Origin: Anaspis maculata
Taxonomy: Eukaryota > Arthropoda > Insecta > Coleoptera > Scraptiidae
Direction of reading: 5' to 3'
NCBI GenBank assembly: GCA_949128115.1
Contig: OX421966.1
Location: forward strand, 33,435,042 to 33,499,041
DNA length: 64,000 nucleotides
A program made the position numbers and the translations under genes. Below the pieces are notes generated by a model. That model did not search any database and was not told where the DNA came from. It saw only the letters and a program-made list of their open reading frames with translations. Positions 1-11,736 of this stretch are shown here, in pieces (within the stretch, counting starts at the first letter, position 1; each line of letters starts with the position of its first letter).

Positions 1-592
1 CACCAAAAATATGAAGAATGATGTATTCTCTCGAAAAGGTTTTCGATTCATCCCCCTATTTCTGTTTAAAAAAAAGTTATGCCATTTTTTCCTCAATCTA
101 CACTTTTCGACAATTAACGTTACAACTGGCCATATTATCGAGGCAAATTTGACAACAATTGATACTTTCACTTGAAAAACTGTCCCATGAAAAACATTTT
201 CTTTACTCACCCCTAAAATGATTATCTACGGTCAGTGCCTTAAGCCCCTGCGGACCGACTTAGAATGTAGCCTGCTGGAGCGGGCATCAGGATGGGATAG
301 TACTGTGTCACAACAGATTTACCACATCAACCATATCAAACCCCCTTTGATATTGTTTGTTAGGGGTTGTTTTCAAAAAATTGGTAATTGATAACTTGAG
401 AAGAAAAAGACCTAGAGACAAAATTTTCATTTCATGTTCAATCGCATACGGTGACACATTTTGCAACGTAGTGGGGGTGTCCTTCTCAGCAACCCTTACT
501 TAAGGGACGGAAATGTTTTTGTAGGAGTGTGTGGTTTCATTTCTTATGGTTTCGTCTCTTCTGAATTCAATTTTGGTATTAAAAATTGTTTT
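1..592 (+). repeat. Left inverted-repeat arm of the Tc1/mariner element
   Basis: Base 1 corresponds to the complement of base 2961 and homology continues to about base 590. Shared landmarks are the CATTCTTCATATTTTTGGTG end and the CTTACTTAAGGGA block near 500, which matches TCCCTTAAGTAAG near 2461. Small indels separate the arms. Confidence 0.85.
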
Positions 593-745
593 TATTCAAC
601 ATTATCTCCTATTCGGGTGAAACTCGTTCGATTGGTTTTTCATTTGTGTATATGTCTTTTTAGCTGAAGAACTTATCGTTTCACTTATGTTACCTTAAAA
701 ACCAAACCTTTTTCTTCCGCTATTGTGAGCAGAGTAATTTGTAAA

Positions 746-1761
746 ATGCCGCGTTTAAGTCCGGATGAATTAGCCATCGTGGCACGAATGCGAGAGAGGG
801 GCGACACCATCGACAACATTGCGGCACTTTTTAGGACCTCCTCTAGGTCCATAAGTCGTGCAATTCGACGTCTGGCAGCTGGAGACATCATTACCGTCGT
901 GGAGGAAGAACTCGGAAAACAACCGCTGCGCAGGATCGCTTTGTTCGAAGGGCGATCCAGAGAAAACCGACCACTACTGCAAGTGCCATCAACAACGTGT
1001 TGAGGGCCACGACGGGGATCCAGCTGTCAAACCAAACTGTCAGACGAAGATTGCACGACTCTGGGCTAAGAGCGAGAAGAAGAGCCTCATGCCCTTTAAT
1101 GAACCGACGTCATCGCGCCGTGCGTCTCCAATGGGCTAGGGACCACCAGAACTGGGAAATAGCTGAATGGGGTAGATGTTTGTTTACGGATGAAAGTAAG
1201 TTCAATTTGTTCCATTCGGATGGGCGTGTTTTGGTGTGGAGAAGAAGAAATGAAAGATTTTTGGAAGAGCACATGGAGGCGAGAGTGGCGTTTGGAGGTG
1301 GAGGAGTGACTGTTTGGGGTGGAATCACGATGACAGGAAAGAGTGAGTTGGTGGTGTTAAGAGGACAGAGCATGAATGGAGAGAGATATCGAGATTTGTG
1401 TATTAGGGATATTGTGGTCCCCTACGCGCAAAACTTCGGTGATGGATTCATTCTGGTTGACGACAACGCGAGACCACATCGTGCACGTATTGTCACCGAA
1501 TTTTTGAGGGATCACAATATTGAGCGAATGGATTGGCCACCCTTGTCTCCTGATATGAATGTGATTGAGCATGTATGGAGTAGAATGAAGAGAAATATGA
1601 AAGAAAGGGAAGGACAAATTGAAAATTTTGATGACTTGGCGGATGCGATTCAGGTTGAATGGGATGCTATTCCTCAGGAGTTTTTGCGAAACCTGGTGGA
1701 GAGTATGCCTCGAAGGGTTGCGGCTCTCATTAGAGCTAGAGGAGGTCCCACCAAATACTGA
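746..1761 (+). pseudogene. Tc1-like transposase (DD34E), frameshifted
   Basis: This is the transposase that would bind the TIRs and cut and paste the element. The start chosen is ATG 746 (context AAAATGCC), because the upstream in-frame ATG at 725 adds only seven residues unlike the family. The N-terminal part, in frame 2, is a homeodomain-like helix-turn-helix (LSPDELAIVARMRERG, then NIAALFRTSSRSISRAI). Reading must shift to frame 1 around 920-960 to reach the second DNA-binding helix (NQTVRRRLHDSGL) and the catalytic core. Core motifs are FTDES (first Asp), VDDNARPH (second Asp) and, 34 residues later, Glu in the WPPLSPDMNVIEHVW block. The joined length of about 338 residues is normal for Tc1 transposases. 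From 997 to the stop at 1761 the frame is open, so the only clear lesion is the frameshift. Confidence 0.85.
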
Positions 1762-2108
1762 TGAAGATGAACTTATGTGAGTGATTCAAGGATATTTTCA
1801 TATCCCTCGTGTCTAACGGTGTTTCCTTTTTTAGTCGCAGCCGAAGAGTATTTTGCGGAGAGACCCGAAGGCAGTTCCTAGTTACACTTTTACTTGGTTT
1901 GAGGTGACTAGTGACGTGGCGCACTAACCGAGGAAGAACGAGTGCTTTACGTGTCCTCCGAGACACGAAGACAAGCGAGTTGGCTATTTTTGCGTGAGAC
2001 TCTAGGCGCGGGCGTATCTCCAACTTGAAATCAAGTCCATAATTCCGGCTACGCTTGCTCTATAGGTAAACCGCAGTGGAAGTCTGGTGTACACAATGGT
2101 GGCGGTCA

Positions 2109-2160
2109 ATGGAAATCACATGGAAGTCAGTAGAAGTTACGTGGAAATCAGTGGAAGTCT
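2109..2160 (+). repeat. Short ~10-bp-period array (TGGAARTCA units)
   Basis: About five degenerate units of TGGAAATCA / TGGAAGTCAG follow one another inside the mariner element, between the transposase stop and the right arm. Two looser units occur just upstream near 2077. Confidence 0.6.
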
Positions 2161-2377
2161 TGTCTACAAAATTTTTGCTGTCTTTGACCGCGCCGAGTTT
2201 GAAAGCAACTGAAAGTTAAAACTGGGCTGTACCAATTTTTTTCGCTACTGATAGTATAACTCTATCGATTTTATGGAAACATTGTTTTCAATTGTAAACA
2301 TTTTGTCACAATAAAGAAAAACTCCATCCGAAGTTATGAACTTGATTCTTTCTTTCAAATGGTAACATTTGTTCAAA

Positions 2378-3044
2378 ATCAATTTTAATTGCCAAAATTG
2401 CATTCAGAACAGACGAAACCATAAGAAATGATACCAAACACTTAAACAAAAACATTTCCATCCCTTAAGTAAGGGTAGCTATGAATCACACCCCCACTTT
2501 GTTGCAAAATGCGTCACCGTATGCGATTGAACGTCAAATAAGAAAGTAGCCTCTAGGTCTTCTCGTTCTCAAGTTATCAATTTTCAATTTTTTTAAAACA
2601 ACCCTTAACAAACATTATCAGAGGGTTTCATATGGTTAATGTTGTAAATCTGATGTGATACAGTGCTATTCCATCTCCAGCTCCAGCAGGCTACATTCTT
2701 ACTCGGTCCGCAGGGGCTTTAGGCACTGACCGTAGATAATCATTTTAGGGGTGAGTAAAGAAAATGTTTTTCATGGGACAGTTTTTCATGTGAAAGTATC
2801 AATTGTTGTCAAATTTGCCTCGATAATATGGCCAGTTGTAACGTTAATTGTCGAAAAGTGTAGATTGAGGAAAAAATGGCATAACTTTTTTTTAAACAGA
2901 AATAGGGGGATGAATCGAAAGCCTTTTCGAGAGAATACATCATTCTTCATATTTTTGGTGTTGGTATCCACAAAAAAAATTTCTTGGCAAAATGGGGGTT
3001 AGCGAAACTTTCAAAACTTTTGCATTGCTTTATTTGACACCCTG
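2378..3044 (-). repeat. Right inverted-repeat arm of the Tc1/mariner element
   Basis: This arm mirrors the left arm and carries the outer ~83 bp that the window lacks on the left, ending GACACCCTG at 3044 beside TA. The inner boundary near 2378 is where matching to the left arm fades. Confidence 0.8.
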
Positions 3045-3196
3045 TAGAAATTTTATTGGGCTTTCTCAATATCCGCAAAACTTGGATCCGATAGCCAAAG
3101 AATGAGGCTATCCACCAGTTCAAACAGATCCAAAATCGCGCGAAAGATTCCAAAGCTGTCAAGTTTTGAAAAACTATACAAATATCGACATAGACA

Positions 3197-3447
3197 CTTA
3201 TTTTGTTGACCACTTTAGAACAAGAATTTGGAACTTCTTCTACAGTAACGTCTGTGACTGGTGGTGTCAAAACATTTTTCAAATTGGGAATTCTCTCTCT
3301 GTTCCTTGAATCAGCGATGCCGTTTGATGGACCAGCTTCATTGCGATCCTGTGATGATATTTGGAAGTTTTTGATAAAGGAGAGTGATTTTTCTCTGGGA
3401 TATCTCCGTAAATAGTCTTCATCCGAATCACTGTCAGTTGATGACAT
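3197..3447 (-). CDS. Unrecognised acidic/serine-rich ORF start, possible host or transposon exon
   Basis: On the minus strand an ORF opens with MSSTDSDSDEDYLRRYPREK and continues through a polar stretch ending near CSKVVNK. The composition (Ser/Asp-rich start, then mixed charged residues) is more protein-like than most ORFs here. The frame stays open as far as 2947, so it runs into the end of the mariner element at 3046; that element may have landed in or next to the gene. I chose the internal Met because the 11 residues before it are atypical. I do not recognise the family, and no convincing splice donor was found. It could equally be the N-terminus of another transposase. Confidence 0.3.
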
Positions 3448-6022
3448 TTTCACATTGTAAATAACTTGTAAACGAAGCAAACGTTTCGAAGAGGTTCAAG
3501 CACCGATTCACGCTGACTTGATCAATGCAAACTGGAGTGACTTCTCTGTCATTTCATCAGGACTCATTCACACTTGACTTTTGTTCAGATCATTTGGGAT
3601 GGGATTTTTCAACAATCAACCAGGCAATACGCAGGGGTTTCTTTGACGTGTTCTCCCCATGTGTGCCTGCCAGCGAATACGTCACTTTTCCTTTGTGATT
3701 GAACTGACAGTTTGACATGTTTCATGTTTTCTTGTCTTGTATTGCTAATCTGATTTTGTGTTCACTTTATTGTTGTAAATTCATGCTTTGTCTAAATAAT
3801 TTGTAATGATTTTTTTTTTGTTCCATTTTTTTGTGTTTTGTTGTTCTTTATTCATGTGGTGTCATTTTTATCACTGTCAGTTTCTTGTTGTGAGGTTTTT
3901 TGAGAAAAGAAACCAATTCATCTTGCTTGCATTTCATTCGCGTTTCATTTAAGAATTCAACTTCATTCCCAAGGACACATTCTTATCTAGAGTAGAAACT
4001 CACACAACGTTGGTAAAAGGTAAACAACGTTGGACGTTGGAAAGGGAAGGGACAACGACGATCGCAGCCAAACATCGAAAAGGGGGTTACACTACAGTAG
4101 GCCGGGAACGGCCATTAACGGTTTTCTACTGGAGCATCATGGCAGTACGAATTCAGCGACAGAAAATGGGGAGTTCTCCACTCTAAACACTTTATATAGC
4201 CTCGCTTATCACATAGAAAAACCGCCCCACAAAAAACACGAGTTTCGGCCCTTCATACAAGCGTGTAGTGGTATCACAAAACCCACCAGAAAGGAACCAG
4301 AACTGGCATATGCGCGACGGTGGTCGCCTCGAAGCGAAGTACCGTTCGCTCGAAAAATCCGAACGTAACAAGATTCTCGACCACGTCTCAAACCGAACTT
4401 CTGGATAGTTCTAGATCATCTTCTCTCTCCAGTGACAGACGGATCCAGGGACGACGTCAATTCCAGTTGTCTGACAAGTTTCCCGCGACGGTGCGGTGTG
4501 GAGTCTCTTGCAGGTATGACAAAGATCTAATATTCGTTGAGTCATCATCATCTGACTGACACGTATTGAGTGTCTTTACTGTAGTAGACTAACTAGTCCC
4601 CTTGTGCACAACGGTTCTCCCCGTACTATAGTTTTACATGTTGTTTTGGTCACGACAAATAAGAAGTTTCACTTCAAAAAACGTTTCAAATTTTGACGAC
4701 TTTCCTGAGCACTGCTAAGTATAAGCAATATTTCCCGAACAATTCTCTCGGATGTCACTTCAGAATCTTCAGATATCTATACTTGGCACAAATAAAATAT
4801 AGCAGAGCAAATGCAGCTAAATGTGCGTTATTAATTATTTCCAACATTTTTGCATATTCGCGCGGGAGTACCACTCTCTTGCGCTAAATATAAAATCACA
4901 CACAATAAAAAGAGGAGGCTCCACTTCTCGTGCGCTGCTGAAGATCTCGAAGCCATTAGTCATCCAGCGCCGGGCAAAAGTGCGCATGCAAAATTTACGC
5001 TAAATAAATTAAGACTTGCATGAAGAATGTCCGTCCATTAATATTTTTAATGATAATCGTTCGAAATGAGAAATGACAATAATGTATGTAGACGGTCTCT
5101 ACTTACGAAATAAGAAGAACGCCCCCCGATAGCACATCTCCGAGCCCGGGCTATATAGCAGCGGCAGGAGGAACAAAAAGGGGAGAGAACATCATCGCAG
5201 AGAAGAAGAGGAAGTATGGGAAGAGGACGACGCCGAGGCGGAGCAGGAGGACTTTTCTCTCACCCCTTTTCATAATTTCCTTCGCTCCCCGCATCTCTTT
5301 CGTTTTGTTTCAAGAGAAGACGTGACGTTATATTCTCGTGCACGCACTAATTTCTTTAAGGGGTTTAAACCCTCGAGCATTAATGAAAAGATTGCATTCC
5401 GAAATTCCTTTAAATATTGAAATGAGTTCCGCTTTCAAGCATAAAAGTATCGAGGACGACGGTTCTTCCGCCACCATAGGCAGCTTACCGATATATACTT
5501 ATAAGTATACACACTTCTGTACACCCGCGCAGTTTTGCGCCCTAACCGCCTCCTTCCGAAACTCTCAACCCTCTCTATTCCTTCACGCGCGCGGGCTTCA
5601 CGTATACCCCCAAGACAAGACAAGTTACGGTAAACAAGACGTTTGCCGACAAGATTGCTAATTCCAAATAATATTTCTAGAAGTCGAAACTTGTCAAACA
5701 AACCTCTCGTTTGGTTTACTAACACTAACATGGCTATTCTGCATCTCCTAACGCGCAGGTTATCTGCATGTTATCTTTGTCTTCATCTATGAATCCCTGA
5801 TACTCCTCTCTCTGCCTATCTGAGTAAGATCCTATGACCAGAGGGGTGAACATAATTGGTAACTGTGTCGTCCATTACAACATGATAGGACATAGTTACA
5901 CTTGGAAATTAACTCACTGGTTTTTATTCGAACTACTCAGGTATGACTTTATTAGGTATTACCTGTATCCTGTATAGCATTATTACAATTTGAAAAATGC
6001 GAGGACTAGATTTTCACTCTTC
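3448..6022. other. No supported gene; AT-rich intergenic DNA
   Basis: T-rich DNA at 3720-3960 is followed by several short ORFs that overlap on both strands (4030-4560, 5338-5731) and resemble nothing I know. A purine-rich block near 5160-5260 follows a CTATATAG word at 5151, which could be a TATA box, but no downstream gene supports it. Confidence 0.4.
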
Positions 6023-6074
6023 TTAAACTGCATGCGCAAAAATCAAACCGTGCACTTTTGTCCTACTCATTATT

Positions 6075-6290
6075 TGAATGTTCTTTTTATTTGACTTCAA
6101 ACAAGCTGTAGGCTGGGTTGACATCTGGAGACAGAGGTGGCCATCCATTTTCTGTATATTATTACAATCCGCGATACTCTCGAGTGGTTTCAGTACGTTA
6201 GAGAACAAGCGCAGAGCTCTCCTGACATAGTCAAGGCGGTGCTTCTGGAATATTGCCAAACTGCTATAGTCAGACACAAGAACACGTGTT
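6075..6290 (-). pseudogene. Tc1/mariner transposase fossil (C-terminal catalytic region)
   Basis: Read on the minus strand, the sequence carries NNIQKMD and then, after a one-base frame change near 6150, WPPLSPDVNP. Together these match the block before the catalytic Glu in Tc1-like transposases. The upstream residues RALRLFSNVLKPLESIADC fit the segment between the second Asp and that block. The frame stops shortly after the motif and the catalytic Glu is not preserved. No TIRs were found around it. It is a different copy from the 746-1761 transposase, in the opposite orientation and more decayed. Confidence 0.55.
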
Positions 6291-6337
6291 TTTGCAACTC
6301 TACAGTTTTTACGGAAATTTTCCGCTTCAAAAGTCAT

Positions 6338-8159
6338 TTGCGATAGAAAGGGCTAGACGCAGCTGGAAGGAGCATCTAGCAGAAGATTACCGGGTGCGCT
6401 GTCAAGCCGGTTTTAAACCGAGACATACCGGGTGTTCCGTTATGCAAATCCCGACAATATTCGCGAATGCGCAGGTGCTTCGAGAAGATCATTCAGGATG
6501 GATTTTCAGAGAGGAGACATTCAGTCTCCAGAACATTTAAGCTCCTTAAGCAGCGGGACCGGCGGGACGACCTTAGTTACATTTGAGTTCTGTTGCAGAC
6601 CATTGCGATCATACGACTAGCACAAATAACATTGGGGATTATTTTAGAACAGCAATTACAATAAACCGTATTATGAGACGATTCAACTGTGGAGATTATC
6701 ACGAAATAAAGTTCACTTTGAAAGGAGCATACTAATTACTAAACATTCAAAAATCTTACTACGAGCCAAAATTCAGAAAACATACGTACTGGCCCAATCG
6801 GTATTTTGATTCAAACAGGCCCTGTGAATGGAGGCAAAACCTGGCTGAAATAGGACCGAAAATACAGACAGAAAGGTTTTTAGAAATACGACAACGACAA
6901 CAAACGGTGCCGCGTGCCCGCTTGGTTTAAATCGACCAAAATCATAATACATTTCCACAGTTTTATCGATTACGCGTACATGCAGTATAGTACTAATACC
7001 GTAGAAAGTTGTAATTGTTGGAAATTGACTCACAAATCAAACGGTGAGCTAGATTTTTCAAATATCCGTCCGCTAAAATTGTTCAGTGATTTTAGGCCAT
7101 CAGAATTCTCTCTTTACTCATATATGCGTCGAGTGCATTCGGAAATACACTTGTGGTATCGACAATAGCTCTGAATACATCTGTAGCCGCTGTAACTAAA
7201 AACTCTACTTCATTCACTCAAGCCGCCACACCGATGCGAGATCGTTATAGACGCTCGAAACGTCAAATTCCGCAAACCATCACCATCGTTGGTACGATTT
7301 GGACAAGACAAGACAAATCTCTCACCGTCGCTGAACGAGTCTTCCATGATCAAGTTGGCAAAATCATTGACGTACGTTGGTAAGATATCCGACCGCGTTC
7401 GTGGACCGCACGGTTATGAAAATTTGTAGGAAGTGAGTCTACGTATATCCTTTCTTATCTTCGTTGAGTGATATTATTTTATTATAATTATATTCACGTT
7501 GTATACGGTTACTATTATTCTCGTCGTGTGAATTATAGTTTATCGTTGTATTATATCTACCTAAATTTCGCGTTGTAAAAACGAAAGTTCGAACTCGCGT
7601 TTCCGGTAGCTTGAGCCGTAATAACCTTTGTCAACTAAATTGGTATCAATCGACTTCCACGGGATATATCACGTATCATTCACACTTACTATAAATTTCT
7701 CTCCGAAGCTCTCATTTATCTAAAGACGGCCGATCGCCGCTGTATTTGATTACTGTTGTATTCAACGAACTTGAACTAAATTGTACATAGCTATCATATC
7801 ATCTGTATTAAACTTGTGAATATTAATCTGTGATTGTGTTCTTTATCTGTGTGTGTGTGATCGTCCTCCATATTATGATGCCAAAAACATTCAATTAAGG
7901 CAAATTCCGTATAGTGACCTGCGACATCTTCGCGAGTTTACTAGAGGCAATTAACTATTGCAGGTGGCGTCCTTAAAGATATTTTGTCTTGTTTGAACTG
8001 TCCAGAATAGCTGAAGGTTAACCCACTCCAATCTCTTTTTGAGCTACGAGTCACTTTGGGCCAACGAATTTCTGTGTGAGATTCGCTGGTGAAAATCTTA
8101 ATAGGTAAACCCAACATTCATAACAAAAATCCAAATAGGTGAACCCAGAACGCATAACA
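6338..8159. other. No supported gene; possible LTR-like tail
   Basis: Only short unrecognised ORFs are present. The stretch 7400-7960 is AT-rich and ends next to a primer-binding-site-like TGGCGTCC (7965-7972). That would be consistent with a decayed LTR, but no LTR pair or coding region supports it. Confidence 0.25.
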
Positions 8160-8405
8160 ACTGGTGGTAGAAGGTTGCGTTATTAGCCTTATCTTTTGGT
8201 ATTCCATCCTGTAATAGTGGATCTAGCGAAACTTCATGTGAAACTTCTACCAGGGTGATACGTAAAATGGTGCAAAATTGCAACGAGTTCATCGTATCCG
8301 CATTTGTCAAATATATATATTTTTCATATTTTAATACAAGAATCATGACGTGTGATGTCCTATCTCGAAACGGTTTTGGAATTTGCGAGATTGAAAGTCT
8401 ATCAC
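8160..8405 (-). repeat. Inverted-repeat arm A (pairs with 9871-10075)
   Basis: The reverse complement of this stretch aligns with 9871-10075. Both contain CTTCAGTG-TAGACTT, then a block around ATCATGA, a TTGTATTA-AATATG run and ACAGGAT. Divergence is high but the order of blocks is conserved. Confidence 0.6.
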
Positions 8406-8833
8406 TGAAGTTATAAATTTTTATGTTGAATGTTACATTTGCGAAACTCAGGCATTACATGGCACACAAGCAGAAAAAATATGACGTCCAGGGGGGGGGC
8501 TTTACTTCACTCAAAAACTGAAGTTTTCCATCGTTACCATGTTCAGGGACTTAAACTTACAAAGGGAACATGTTCCACATCTAAAGCTCTGAAGAAATTT
8601 TGACTTTCTTCAACGTAGGAAAAACAGGCAGTGACAACCACTTGGAAAAGAGGCCCCTGCTTGACCCGACACCACATATTTGGATTGTGTTGAGAGTAAA
8701 ATTGTCCTGAGCTGTTGAAGAAACAACCTTGCTCGATGTCAACATCCATTCATCGAAAGTGACTGAATCTTGCACAGGGCCCAACCGACGGAGGGGTGTG
8801 GGGGGGTGTCACACCCCCCCATTCGAAATATAA

Positions 8834-8925
8834 GTCGGCAAATCTCCACAATTTTCATTGTATAGTCATCAGTCGGCAAATCTCGGCCATTTCTAATTTT
8901 ATATCATGAATCGGCAAATCTCATT
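8834..8925 (+). repeat. Three copies of TCGGCAAATCTC at ~38-40 bp spacing
   Basis: TCGGCAAATCTC begins near 8835, 8873 and 8911, with related AT-rich spacers. It is a short tandem repeat directly downstream of a G-run/C-run hairpin at 8791-8820. Confidence 0.6.
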
Positions 8926-9708
8926 TAGGCAGGTATGTACAAGTAACTCTACAGTCGTGGGATTATTAGTTTTTAGTTCAGCATGCAGCTGTGTTACCAG
9001 ATAGGCGGTGTCTAGCCGTCGAGACATCACGTGAAGCTGAATATTCCAGCATTTTCCTACTTGAACATAGCATGGGCATGGCTTGGCTTGGCTTGACTAT
9101 TGGAATTACATGGGAGACTTCAACAGCCGAATAGGAAACATCACCCGAAATGGCTGAGGTGCTGCCATTCCGGAACATGCAGGAAGCACGCGAAAGGTGT
9201 GAGATTTTTCGGGAGTCGCCGCGAAACCATATCCAAAGTCATTGTGGAATTTGTTGGAGGACCGATGAAAGATTCCAGAACAATAGTCGAAGTTATATAA
9301 AGCACAATCCTTGGCCTACGGACCAGTTTTCGATCGATGGCGATAACAGCGAGAAGTCAAAACGATCTACCCAAGAGCAAGCTGTAGGCAGTTGGTAATT
9401 GTTGGCGTGTATCTATTGTGATACGCAGCAATCAACAGGGTGTGTTTTAAAACGATCGTCTCAATTATAAACAAACTTAAACGCGAAATACGTATTATTA
9501 TAAAAAAATTTTACGACATTTTAGCACCTCTTCCGATTGATGGCATTGATGCTTCCAAGTGGTCTAGATTTGTCAGTTGTATGATCCATGATTGTATGCA
9601 GTGATTTTTGTATATTCCTCCCTTGTTTTCTATCTTTTTCTTGTTTTTCTTCTTTTATTTGGGCCCTGATTCATTACATTTTTTATGAAAAAGGTACCTA
9701 TTATTGTC

Positions 9709-9725
9709 ATTATTATTATTATTAT
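9709..9725 (+). repeat. (TAT)n microsatellite
   Basis: A short perfect trinucleotide run TATTATTATTATTATTA. Confidence 0.8.
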
Positions 9726-9870
9726 CACTCAAAAAAATCGCCTGCGGTGCATTACCCCTATCCCGGCATTTTTCCCTATCTTCACCCCTCCACTGAGGGA
9801 GACCTCGGTTGGGCCCTGATCTCGCATGCCAACAAGGAAAATCCGTAACATACGACATAAAAATTTATAT

Positions 9871-10075
9871 CTTCAGTGTTAGACTTCCAATCTCGGGAAT
9901 TCCAAAACTGTTCCGAGACACGACATCACTCTTCATGATTTTTGTATTAGAATATGTAAATTTTTTTTATTTGACAAATTGGGGTACGATGAAGCCTGTA
10001 GAAATTTTACATGAGGTTTTATTACATTCACTTTCACAGGATAAGTTACGGAAACATTAAGCTGATCAACGTAAT
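9871..10075 (+). repeat. Inverted-repeat arm B (pairs with 8160-8405)
   Basis: This is the mirror partner of arm A. About 1.5 kb lies between the arms with no recognisable coding region, so the pair could be the ends of a decayed non-autonomous element of about 1.9 kb. No target duplication was identified. Confidence 0.6.
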
Positions 10076-10267
10076 AAAGAGAATGGAAATCGCATTCGGC
10101 AATCAGAAGTTATTGGCCTTTGAAGTCGAACCAGTCTCCCGATACCGACAACTTTGTTGTCCAGCAGTGTATTTCAATATTTTCAAATTTCGACAGCTGA
10201 ATTGTCAAGAAGCGATTGAATACGCCGATTTTTGGAAAATTCAAGGAATTTTGAAATGACAACATTG

Positions 10268-10420
10268 GCGGCCCACTAGTCGAGTGGGATGCGCACCTGC
10301 TCGGCAAAATGGAGCTCCGGGTTCGATTCCTGGTGATGTAAGTTTGGCTGTTGAGTCGTAAAATGGAATTTTCAGATTGTGATGGAGAGTAATAAAAGGC
10401 AAAATAAATTCCTATGGCTG
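10268..10420 (+). mobile_element. tRNA-derived SINE
   Basis: The head is tRNA-like. It has a degenerate A box (GGCCCACTAGTCGAGTGGG) and a good B box, GGTTCGATTCC at 10322-10332, inside a T-arm CCGGG-loop-CCTGG that pairs with one G-T. No acceptor stem closes it, so it is not a functional tRNA. The downstream body is short and ends in A-rich sequence near 10395-10450. Confidence 0.6.
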
Positions 10421-10847
10421 TGATAGAAGATAAGAAGAAAAAAGAAGGAAAAAATGTTTTTTAATTATTTTGAAAATGATAACACCAAAAACCAAGTAGC
10501 ATGTCGAAGATACTTCAGCTAGCATGATGACAACAGTAGAAGAATCTTCTAGGAGAACAGTGCGGGGAGCACGCCGTCTGTTTACGAATTTCGTATACGA
10601 AGCTTGCGTATTTTCTATTGTATAAACTTGCGTATTTTCGTTAGTCTTCGCAATCGGAAACGATCGTAAAAAGTCGTGCCCGTGGATGAAGGCCGCCATA
10701 TTGCTAAAATTTCAGCGACGAAGAGGGAAGATGCAGATATATTATGCTAGACAAAGACAAGAAAGATCGACACTTTCCGCAAAACCCAAGGTTTTCGTAT
10801 TCGCACGGAGCTTGCGGGCTGTGCATAGGCACGGCTGTGGGTAGGAT

Positions 10848-11087
10848 ACGCAAGGGGCTGGTCGATTTCTACGAAAAAAGGAAGTGGCGTGCTCGCAAAA
10901 TTCGGATACGAAAACGAACTTCGTAACCGCTTGAACGCATGCTCTGCACGGGGCAGAAGACGCAAGGGATTGGGCGATATTCACTATTTACGAAACATGA
11001 AAGTGGCGTGCTAGCAAAATTCGTATACAAACACGAATTTCGTAACCGATTGATGGCGTGCTCCCACCACAGGAGAAGAAACGCCTC
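10848..11087 (+). repeat. Two diverged ~120-bp tandem units
   Basis: The unit CGCAAGGG..GG.CGAT..AAGTGGCGTGCT.GCAAAATTCG.ATAC..A.ACGAA.TTCGTAACCG.TTGA occurs at 10848 and again at 10969, and both units end in a GCAGAAGA/GGAGAAGA block. The copies differ at many sites. They lie immediately upstream of the Gypsy gag relic, where a 5' untranslated repeat would be plausible. Confidence 0.65.
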
Positions 11088-11618
11088 GAAGAGCACCGAG
11101 AATTGAAGAATCTTTTTGTAGGACAAAAAATGATTGAGAAATCTTCTGCGCAAACAGCAAAATCTTTCACAAAAACAACGTCTAGACGACAAGAAAGAAC
11201 TGATAAATCTGACAGAACACAAGAAGAGACATTTGAAAGAAAAATAAGAAATAATGCCGATTCTGGAGCAATAAACGTGGTACATCAGAGGCAAAGTGAG
11301 CAAGCTAAATAGAAGAGGAAATGGAAGCGACGAAGGCCAGTATTATAGAGCTGCAAGCAACGTGTTCTGAGTACCCCAGTAAGTAAGTACTACGGTGGTC
11401 CCAATTTTTGCTTTGACAGGCAATAATCGTGTAAAGCTGCCAAACTTCAATGGAGAAAGCCCCTGGATGACTTACAAGAAGCAATTTGACGCTGCTGTCG
11501 AGTTCGATGGCTGGAATGATGAAAAGAAAGCTACAGCTTTGCTTTTGATCCTCACAAACCCAGTGTTGGAGCTTGTCACAAGATTTCCTACTCAAGAACA
11601 AAAAGACATTGTGTTCTA
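11058..11618 (+). pseudogene. Ty3/Gypsy gag relic, 5' part (matrix/capsid region)
   Basis: The clearest segment is 11395-11618, with NNRVKLPNFNGESPWMTYK, then FDGWNDEKKATALLL and NPVLELV. This is the capsid N-terminal pattern of insect Ty3/Gypsy Gag proteins, which coat the retrotransposon particle. Upstream, a charged, probably coiled-coil stretch (EEMEATKASIIELQ, near 11318) fits the Gag N-terminus but is broken by stops and by a change of frame near 11390. Reading ends at a stop at 11617-11619. The expected rest of capsid reappears only at ~15255, so the gag is split by an insertion. Confidence 0.65.
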
Positions 11619-11728
11619 GGTCAGAGTTGGTCCTAGGTAATTTGGACAAAAGGTGACCGGCTAACTCGGGGGTGGTTCAAGTTTACCCTCCCAATTTAGG
11701 ACCTGATTAGGGAAGAGTAAAGTAAAAT

Positions 11729-11736
11729 GGGCGCCA
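11729..11736 (-). other. Primer-binding-site-like TGGCGCCC (minus strand)
   Basis: On the minus strand TGGCGCCCATTTTAC follows ACCACAAACCC. TGGCGCCC is the classic tRNA-Lys-type primer-binding site of many Ty3/Gypsy elements and sits just inside the 5' LTR. If real, an LTR would occupy higher coordinates. No LTR pair was found. Confidence 0.3.

Larger units (their letters stand above)
1..3044 (+). mobile_element. Tc1/mariner element with ~0.67-kb terminal inverted repeats (left tip off-window)
   Basis: The first ~590 bases are the reverse complement of the stretch ~2378-2961, and a DD34E transposase lies between the arms. The right arm runs on to 3044, where it ends in CACCCTG followed by TA (3045-3046). 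That is the usual Tc1/mariner arrangement of a CAGGGTG terminus next to a TA target duplication. The left arm begins inside the repeat, so about 83 bp of it, and the left TA, lie before the window. The full element would be about 3.1 kb. Arms this long are unusual beside the tens to ~200 bp of many Tc1/mariner elements. The arms are clearly diverged and the transposase is frameshifted, so the copy is not recent. Confidence 0.85.

Noticed and set aside
5151..5190. Core promoter with TATA box
   Set aside because: One CTATATAG word with no downstream gene or second element is not evidence.
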